Source: an uncultured Alistipes sp.
Lineage (GTDB): Bacteria; Bacteroidota; Bacteroidia; Bacteroidales; Rikenellaceae
Assembly (NCBI GenBank): GCA_900546005.1
Contig: URBJ01000039.1
Location: 1 to 20,627 of the forward strand
Length of the DNA: 20,627 nucleotides
Reading direction: 5' to 3'
Shown here in pieces: positions 16,352 through 20,627 of this stretch. Every line of letters starts with the position of its first letter. Position 1 is the stretch's first letter. A model generated the notes under the pieces. It did not search any database, was not told the origin of the DNA, and saw nothing but the letters and a program-made list of their open reading frames with translations. The position numbers and the translations under genes are program-made.

Positions 16352-16505
16352 AGTAGCAACGTTTCGGAGAGTAGATCTTTCCCTCTTTCACCAATTTTTT
16401 GATCACTTTATCGGCTTCGCTTTTTCCCACACCGGCAGCAGCAGCTATATCACCCGGACGCATTGCCCCTTTTTCCTGCAGGGCTTTCAAGATCTTTTCT
16501 TCCAT
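16335..16505 (-). CDS. 56-residue winged-helix microprotein
   Basis: The reading begins MEEKILKALQEKG, continues RPGDIAAAAGVGKSEADKVIKKLVKEGKI and ends SPKRCYYDVQK. This is a compact winged helix: helix 1 (about 2-12), a helix-turn-helix (about 17-41, with the GVGKSEADK turn) and a short wing with SPKRCYY. It is basic and soluble and contains nothing but the one domain. Similar small proteins are common in Bacteroidales and are variously annotated as transcriptional regulators or hypothetical. DNA binding is inferred from the fold; the target is unknown. A good promoter box lies upstream, and the stop overlaps the start of the exported phosphoesterase gene by 17 nt. Confidence 0.8.
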   Translation of the reverse strand: MEEKILKALQEKGAMRPGDIAAAAGVGKSEADKVIKKLVKEGKIYSPKRCYYDVQK

Positions 16506-16560
16506 AAATTACCGTTTTTAGGGACGGAATTGCACTCCGCCACACGTTAAACACTTCTTG

Positions 16561-16568
16561 CAAAGATA
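16561..16568 (-). promoter_or_regulatory. -7 promoter box of the winged-helix/phosphoesterase pair
   Basis: TATCTTTG on the minus strand (16568 to 16561) is an exact TAnnTTTG match 55 nt upstream of the ATG at 16505. It is identical to the -7 box of the divergent rpmI promoter. No good -33 TTTG is seen. Confidence 0.55.
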
Positions 16569-16764
16569 ACACAAAACCGGCCGAAACCGACATTTTTCAT
16601 GAATATATTTTACTACATCCTTTTTGCTGCCACCATCCGTTTCACGACAACCCTTCTCTGTTTTTTCCGTTTGAAGCGCAACCGGACAACCTGCACCCCG
16701 AACCCATATTCGCTCCGTTTCATTCAAGAGGGGCACGATATTTTTTTATTTTACAATAAATAGT
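16569..16764. other. intergenic region between divergent promoters
   Basis: About 200 nt separate the two TATCTTTG boxes. I see no convincing gene: one minus-strand frame ends in a cysteine-rich stretch but runs through the promoter box of the winged-helix gene. No infC remnant is recognisable upstream of rpmI. Confidence 0.5.
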
Positions 16765-16772
16765 TATCTTTG
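16765..16772 (+). promoter_or_regulatory. -7 promoter box of rpmI-rplT
   Basis: TATCTTTG is an exact TAnnTTTG match 29 nt before the rpmI ATG, in a very AT-rich tract. The leader is too short for the large structured L20 leaders known from other phyla. Confidence 0.65.
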
Positions 16773-16801
16773 CAAGCTGTTTAACATTAAATTTAAGTAG
16801 A

Positions 16802-16996
16802 ATGCCGAAGATGAAAACCAATTCCGGTGCAAAGAAACGTTTCGATTTCACCGGATCAGGAAAGATCAAAAGAAAGCATGCTTTCAAGAGTCACATCCTG
16901 ACAAAGAAAACCAAAAAACAAAAGAGAAATTTGACCTATTCGGGTCTGATTTCGAAGGCTGACGAAGCCAACGTAAAATTGTTGCTGGTAAAATAG
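16802..16996 (+). CDS. rpmI: 50S ribosomal protein L35
   Basis: L35 of 64 residues, the normal length. It begins [14 protein letters not shown] and includes the basic [25 protein letters not shown] core that binds 23S rRNA in the large subunit. It is first in a two-gene operon with rplT, driven by its own TATCTTTG promoter. In many bacteria infC precedes rpmI; here the next gene upstream is an unrelated divergent one. Confidence 0.97.
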   Translation: MPKMKTNSGAKKRFDFTGSGKIKRKHAFKSHILTKKTKKQKRNLTYSGLISKADEANVKLLLVK

Positions 16997-17095
16997 TACC
17001 GGGAGCGATTTTGCCCTTATGTCAAACAAAGAGTGATTTAGCCCCCAAGAGTATGGGAGAACCATGCCGCTAACCGCTCGTAAAACTTTACAATT

Positions 17096-17440
17096 ATGCC
17101 AAGGTCAGTAAATGCAGTAGCATCCAGAGCCCGAAGAAAAAAAGTTTTAAAACTTGCCAAAGGAAACTTTGGATCGAGGGGAAATGTATGGACGGTTGCG
17201 AAGAACACCGTCGAGAAAGGTCTCACGTACGCATACAGAGATCGCAAGAACAAGAAACGTCAATTCCGCAGCTTGTGGATTCAGCGTATCAACGCCGCTG
17301 TTCGCAGCAAGGGAATGACCTATTCAGAATTCATGGGCAAATTGAACGCCAAAGGAATTCACCTGAACCGCAAGGTTCTGGCAGATTTGGCCATGAACAA
17401 TCCGGCCGCATTCGAACAAATCGTTAAAACAGTTAAATAG
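17096..17440 (+). CDS. rplT: 50S ribosomal protein L20
   Basis: L20 of 114 residues starts [43 protein letters not shown], with the long basic N-terminal helix that threads through 23S rRNA and is needed early in large-subunit assembly. [23 protein letters not shown] in the globular C-terminal half is also standard. In E. coli and Bacillus, L20 represses its own operon by binding leader RNA. Here 99 nt separate it from rpmI, unusually long for this pair. A strong terminator follows. Confidence 0.97.
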   Translation: MPRSVNAVASRARRKKVLKLAKGNFGSRGNVWTVAKNTVEKGLTYAYRDRKNKKRQFRSLWIQRINAAVRSKGMTYSEFMGKLNAKGIHLNRKVLADLAMNNPAAFEQIVKTVK

Positions 17441-17479
17441 TCGCTTTTCGAAGGAAGATTCGGAATCCGATTAAAGGAG

Positions 17480-17510
17480 AAGAGAGCTGATCACGGTCAG
17501 CTCTCTTTTT
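17480..17510 (+). terminator. terminator of rpmI-rplT
   Basis: An 11-bp stem (17480-17490 with 17497-17507), a 6-nt loop and a T5 run that overlaps the base of the stem, starting 39 nt after the rplT stop. Classic intrinsic terminator in the plus direction. Confidence 0.9.
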
Positions 17511-17787
17511 GTGTGTATATGTTTCTGGGCGTAAGCTGAAGTATCGAAAGTTAGGGCACCCCGAGTACAGAGTAAATGACTCTTTTTCGGACAACCTTAG
17601 ACCCGTACCTCCCCATCTTCCATCGAACATATAATATCTGTGTCAACATTCAATTTTGACAGCAATTTTCCCCTTCTCCCCCCTCTTCTTTTTCTATCAA
17701 CCGCAACGCTTTATCACCTCCTACTTCTCCGCCTTCTCAGTACCCCTTTCCCCCCTATCTATCTCCCCCCGATGCTTCCAAATAGAC
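17511..17787. other. non-coding pyrimidine-rich intergenic region
   Basis: Between the terminators of the convergent rplT and rpoD units I see no gene, promoter box or strong hairpin. From about 17660 to 17780 the plus strand is strikingly rich in C and T, with several C5-C6 runs. Frames reading through it are low-complexity Leu/Pro/Ser and run into the rpoD terminator, so I do not call them. Confidence 0.6.
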
Positions 17788-17821
17788 AAAAAAAGCGGTC
17801 GCCGAAAAATCAGCAACCGCT
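17788..17821 (-). terminator. terminator of rpoD
   Basis: A 12-bp stem (17794-17805 with 17810-17821, two wobble pairs on the minus-strand RNA) with a 4-nt loop, followed on the minus strand by a run of T to 17788. It begins 27 nt after the rpoD stop. Confidence 0.9.
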
Positions 17822-17848
17822 TCTATAATCTTTTCTTCCGGATCTGTA

Positions 17849-18709
17849 TTAACCCAGATAGGATTTTAACAATTTGCTACGAGCACTGTGACGCAGACGT
17901 CGGATCGCTTTCTCCTTGATCTGCCGTACACGCTCCCGAGTCAAACCGAACTTCTCACCAATCTCTTCCAGCGTCATTTCGGCACACCCGATTCCAAAGA
18001 AATATTTGATAATATCGCGTTCCCGATCGGTCAAGGTCGAGAGGGCGCGTTCCACCTCCGTACCGAGCGATTCGTTGATCAGTCCCCGATCGGCAATCGG
18101 AGAGTCGTTGTTGACCAAAACATCCAACAGACTATTGTCTTCACCATCGGAGAAGGGGGCGTCGACCGAAACGTGTCTACCCGAAACCCGAAGCGTATCG
18201 GTGACTTTCTCTTTCGGGAGGTCAAGTTCGTTTGCCAGCTCTTCGGGCGACGGAGTACGTTCGTGCTCCTGCTCGAAACGGGCAAAGGCCTTGTTGATCT
18301 TATTGAGCGATCCCACCTGATTCAAGGGCAACCGCACGATACGACTCTGCTCGGCCAAAGCCTGCAGAATCGACTGACGGATCCACCACACGGCGTACGA
18401 AATGAATTTGAAGCCCCGGGTTTCATCGAACTTTTCAGCGGCTTTGATCAATCCCAAGTTGCCTTCATTGATCAAGTCAGGTAATGACAGCCCCTGATTC
18501 TGATATTGCTTGGCTACGGAAACCACAAACCTCAGGTTTGCACGCGTAAGTTTTTCAAGAGCCGCCTTATCGCCTTTTTTGATCCTTTGGGCGAGATCCA
18601 CCTCCTCTTCGACGGTAATCAAATCCTCTTTACCGATCTCCTGAAGGTACTTGTCGAGCGAAGCGCTCTCTCGATTGGTAATGGATTTGGTAATCTTTAA
18701 TTGTCTCAT
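17849..18709 (-). CDS. rpoD: primary RNA polymerase sigma factor
   Basis: This is the housekeeping sigma factor in its short Bacteroidetes form, 286 residues, starting almost directly at region 1.2 ([27 protein letters not shown], about 18-44) with no region 1.1 and no non-conserved insert. Region 2 is complete ([32 protein letters not shown], then [22 protein letters not shown]). Region 3 follows (about 135-210), and region 4 has the helix-turn-helix [29 protein letters not shown] near 243-271. It directs polymerase to the TAnnTTTG promoters noted elsewhere in the window. It lies 98 nt after htrA in the same direction, with a hairpin between; I see no clear TAnnTTTG box for it there. Confidence 0.96.
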   Translation of the reverse strand: MRQLKITKSITNRESASLDKYLQEIGKEDLITVEEEVDLAQRIKKGDKAALEKLTRANLRFVVSVAKQYQNQGLSLPDLINEGNLGLIKAAEKFDETRGFKFISYAVWWIRQSILQALAEQSRIVRLPLNQVGSLNKINKAFARFEQEHERTPSPEELANELDLPKEKVTDTLRVSGRHVSVDAPFSDGEDNSLLDVLVNNDSPIADRGLINESLGTEVERALSTLTDRERDIIKYFFGIGCAEMTLEEIGEKFGLTRERVRQIKEKAIRRLRHSARSKLLKSYLG

Positions 18710-18751
18710 TATACTACACTATTGATTCAGTCAACACATTACTTTGCAACA

Positions 18752-18781
18752 TTGCAGGGTTCCCCTCAAGGAATCCTGCAA
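18752..18781. repeat. hairpin with flanking direct repeat between htrA and rpoD
   Basis: A 12-bp inverted repeat (18752-18763 with 18770-18781, one G-T pair on the plus strand, A-C mismatch on the minus) has a 6-nt loop. A 10-nt direct repeat TGCAACATTG (18745-18754 and 18777-18786) overlaps both arms. No T-run follows on either side, so it is not a normal terminator. It would lie in the rpoD leader or the htrA-rpoD spacer. Confidence 0.55.
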
Positions 18782-18807
18782 CATTGGGTGACAACCGGAG
18801 GTTATCG

Positions 18808-20310
18808 TTAGTCCTGAACCGTCAGCAGTCGTTCTCTCATACCATCGGGATGGATGATCTCCACCGATTCGATAGGCGAAGTGATCCGGTTCAGATCATC
18901 GATCGAATAGATTTGCGATCCGTTGATCTTGGTGATGATAACCCCCCGACCGATTCCTGCACGAGCGAGCAGTCCGCCTTCGTTGACACCTACGACAACC
19001 ACACCGCCCTTGATATTCAAGGATTTTTTGGCCTTATCGGAGACTTCGGCGAACTCACCGTTGAGTCGATCGTAGGCAGAAATCTGATCTTTCGTGATCA
19101 CACTTGTGTCACCAGTTTTATTACGCAGAACCACTTCGATTTGTTTCACATCGGAGCCTCTTTTTACCACCACCGTCACTTTATCGTTCGGGCGATGACG
19201 AGCGATCTCTTCAGAGAGTTGAGCGGCGCCATCGATTTTTTTACCGTTGATTTCGATGATCACATCTCCGACCTTAATACCACCCTCTTCGGCTGCGCTT
19301 TCTGGAGCCACATCTGCCACATAGACGCCACCTTTTTCGGTAATACCACTCTTCTTACCCTCTTCGCTTTCGAGGAAACGTTCGTTGACTTCCGTATATT
19401 GGATACCGAGGATTGCACGCTGTACGACACCATACTCTTTCAGGTCCACCACGACTTTCTGCACGATCGAGGTCGGAACGGCGAAGGAGTATCCGATATA
19501 GCTACCCGTTTCCGACTGGATCAGCGTGTTGATTCCCACCAGTTCTCCTTTCGCATTCACCAAGGCTCCACCACTGTTTCCCGGATTAACGGCAGCGTCG
19601 GTCTGGATAAACGACTCAAGACGATACTGCGACTGCAACGCATCGAGATTACGTCCCTTTGCGCTGACAATACCGGCCGTAATGGTATTGGTCAATCCGT
19701 AAGGACTACCGATTGCCAGCACCCACTCTCCCAGACGCAAGTCATCGGAGTTTCCGATCGGGAGGGTTGGCAGATCCGTTGTGTCGATTTTGATCAGCGC
19801 CACTTCGGTGGTCGGATCCGTACCGATCAATTTTGCATCGAAAGTCCGCTGGTCATTCAGTGTGACTTTCAGTTCGGATGCATTTTCGACGACGTGGTTA
19901 TTCGTAACGATATACCCGTCGGGGCTGATAATCACACCCGATCCACCGCTCTTCTGCACCCGAGGCTGTTGTCCTTTGAATTGACCTCTGGGGATACCGA
20001 AGAAATCAAAGAACTGCTCATAACCACCGTCAGCATATCCGTTTCTCATTGTGCTTTCGCGGGTATTGACGATATTTACCACCGCTTTAACGGCATTTTC
20101 TGCTGCATAGGTCAAATCGGGATAGGAACCCTGATCATAAGAGGTAAAATGCGAACCGACTTTCGAAGCAAACGAGGCGGGCGCATTCACCGAAGAGCTT
20201 TTTGCACCGCTCTTCTGTTTTTCCATCGTTTTCGTTACCGAATAGGCCGTAACTCCACCTACCGCCATTGACAGGAGTAAAGCACCGACCCAAAAAATTC
20301 CCTTTTTCAT
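18808..20310 (-). CDS. DegP/HtrA-type periplasmic serine protease with two PDZ domains
   Basis: The 500-residue protein opens with a signal or anchor sequence (MKKGIFWVGALLLSMAVGG), then a low-complexity linker. The trypsin-like domain contains GYIVTNNHVVENA (H139) and DAAVNPGNSGGALVN (S246), followed by two PDZ domains at about 285-385 and 405-500. This is the DegP/DegQ layout: a periplasmic protease-chaperone for misfolded envelope proteins. The residue expected to be the catalytic Asp, in the usual T-D-[VI]-A-L position, is Glu (E169 in DPTTEVALIKI). I chose the ATG at 20310; an in-frame TTG three codons earlier is less likely. It lies just upstream of rpoD and downstream of tadA, all in one direction. 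Confidence 0.93.
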   Translation of the reverse strand: MKKGIFWVGALLLSMAVGGVTAYSVTKTMEKQKSGAKSSSVNAPASFASKVGSHFTSYDQGSYPDLTYAAENAVKAVVNIVNTRESTMRNGYADGGYEQFFDFFGIPRGQFKGQQPRVQKSGGSGVIISPDGYIVTNNHVVENASELKVTLNDQRTFDAKLIGTDPTTEVALIKIDTTDLPTLPIGNSDDLRLGEWVLAIGSPYGLTNTITAGIVSAKGRNLDALQSQYRLESFIQTDAAVNPGNSGGALVNAKGELVGINTLIQSETGSYIGYSFAVPTSIVQKVVVDLKEYGVVQRAILGIQYTEVNERFLESEEGKKSGITEKGGVYVADVAPESAAEEGGIKVGDVIIEINGKKIDGAAQLSEEIARHRPNDKVTVVVKRGSDVKQIEVVLRNKTGDTSVITKDQISAYDRLNGEFAEVSDKAKKSLNIKGGVVVVGVNEGGLLARAGIGRGVIITKINGSQIYSIDDLNRITSPIESVEIIHPDGMRERLLTVQD

Positions 20311-20351
20311 AGAAACCAATTAATTAAAAGTTAATTTACATGTTATTACAA

Positions 20352-20359
20352 AAAAGGTA
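20352..20359 (-). promoter_or_regulatory. possible -7 box of htrA
   Basis: TACCTTTT on the minus strand matches TAnnTTTG at 7 of 8 positions and lies 41 nt before the htrA ATG. No -33 TTTG is seen at the normal distance, so this is a weak call; a stress-sigma promoter of another type cannot be excluded. Confidence 0.3.
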
Positions 20360-20447
20360 GATTTACATCATACTTACTTTTTTTTCATTTATCGATACGC
20401 TCTTGCCACCGACAGCGTACCGAAACTCATACATTATTCAAAATATT

Positions 20448-20627
20448 TCAATGTACTAACTCGGAATCCGATCCGAATATTGTTCGAAAAGTCAATTTTA
20501 TTTCACTTTTTTTTCGTTTTTTTCGGAAGAAATCTTTGAGGAGTGCGGCGCATTCATCGGCGCGGACGCCGGCTGTAATGGAAGCCCGGTGATTGAGAAG
20601 CGGACTGTCTGCCAGCTGGAACAGGGA
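20448..20627 (-). CDS. tadA: tRNA-specific adenosine deaminase, C-terminal part (cut by window edge)
   Basis: Only the last 59 codons are present. The visible PLLNHRASITAGVRADECAALLKDFFRKKR is the C-terminal signature of TadA, which converts A34 to inosine in the anticodon of tRNA-Arg(ACG). The zinc-binding and catalytic HAE/PCxxC motifs lie beyond the right edge, so activity cannot be judged. After the usual end (FFRKKR) the frame continues about 21 residues through two A-runs (7 and 8 A on the coding strand) to a TGA at 20450-20448. This tail is not typical; a one-base shift in the second A-run would stop translation right after the lysines. No intrinsic terminator is evident before htrA, so read-through into htrA is possible. 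Confidence 0.85.
   Translation of the reverse strand, partial: SLFQLADSPLLNHRASITAGVRADECAALLKDFFRKKRKKSEIKLTFRTIFGSDSELVH

Noticed and set aside
16518..16736. Minus-strand frame with a Cys-rich end (CRFRPVLCYLCKKCLTCGG)
   Set aside because: It reads through the -7 box of the winged-helix gene, has no family resemblance and no supporting start context.
17640..17828. Plus-strand Leu/Pro/Ser-rich frame in the rplT-rpoD spacer
   Set aside because: Low complexity from the polypyrimidine tract, no ATG or promoter, and it runs into the rpoD terminator.
18709..18736. TTGACT and TATAAT with 15-nt spacing just before rpoD, resembling an E. coli sigma70 promoter
   Set aside because: The TATAAT overlaps the start codon, spacing is short, and Bacteroidetes sigma does not use this consensus; probably chance.
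18738..18749. TTACTTTGCAAC on the plus strand as an antisense promoter into htrA
   Set aside because: No -33 TTTG at proper distance and no plus-strand gene follows; kept only as part of the repeat element noted there.
18784..20271. Long plus-strand open frame (495 codons) opposite htrA
   Set aside because: Antisense shadow of a clear HtrA gene; composition follows the reverse complement of the protease codons.
20392..20423. Hairpin between tadA and htrA as a tadA terminator
   Set aside because: On the minus-strand RNA it forms about 10 bp, but an A-run rather than a T-run follows, so termination is not supported.

Overview
The window looks like a stretch of core chromosome from a member of the Bacteroidota, most likely order Bacteroidales. 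The evidence is DUF4270, DUF3098, YfhO-family and short GlgA-like proteins, a primary sigma factor lacking region 1.1, near absence of Shine-Dalgarno sequences, and repeated Bacteroidetes-type promoters (-7 box TAnnTTTG, often with TTTG about 20 nt upstream). A more exact placement (for example Rikenellaceae) cannot be supported from sequence alone. I see no transposase, integrase, phage gene, CRISPR array, rRNA or tRNA, and no clear sign of recent transfer.

Left part (1-4102): a minus-strand promoter for a gene beyond the left edge; a small four-helix membrane protein of unknown function; a class I/II PLP aminotransferase on the plus strand ending in a strong terminator; a minus-strand PepD-type aminoacyl-histidine dipeptidase; and divergently from it ispF of the MEP isoprenoid pathway. 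Middle part (4103-15267), all minus strand and read from high to low coordinates: YfhO-family membrane protein, ftsX, DUF3098 protein, uppP, truB and queA form one likely transcription unit. A separate promoter then serves a GlgA-N-domain-like protein overlapping a DUF4270 lipoprotein, which ends at a perfect hairpin terminator, followed by topA with its own promoter.

Right part (15268-20627): a minus-strand pair of a 56-residue winged-helix protein overlapping an exported endonuclease/exonuclease/phosphatase-family protein; divergent from it the plus-strand ribosomal pair rpmI-rplT with terminator; about 280 nt of pyrimidine-rich non-coding sequence; then minus-strand rpoD, a DegP/HtrA-type serine protease, and at the right edge the 3' end of tadA.

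Functionally this is mostly housekeeping: envelope carrier-lipid recycling (uppP), isoprenoid synthesis (ispF), division (ftsX), tRNA modification (truB, queA, tadA), topology (topA), transcription (rpoD), translation (rpmI, rplT) and envelope protein quality control (htrA). I did not find a convincing undescribed multi-gene system. The less explained items are the GlgA-like/DUF4270 couple, the winged-helix microprotein/phosphoesterase couple, the HtrA with Glu in place of the expected catalytic Asp, the interleaved ispF/pepD promoters, and a few structured non-coding stretches.
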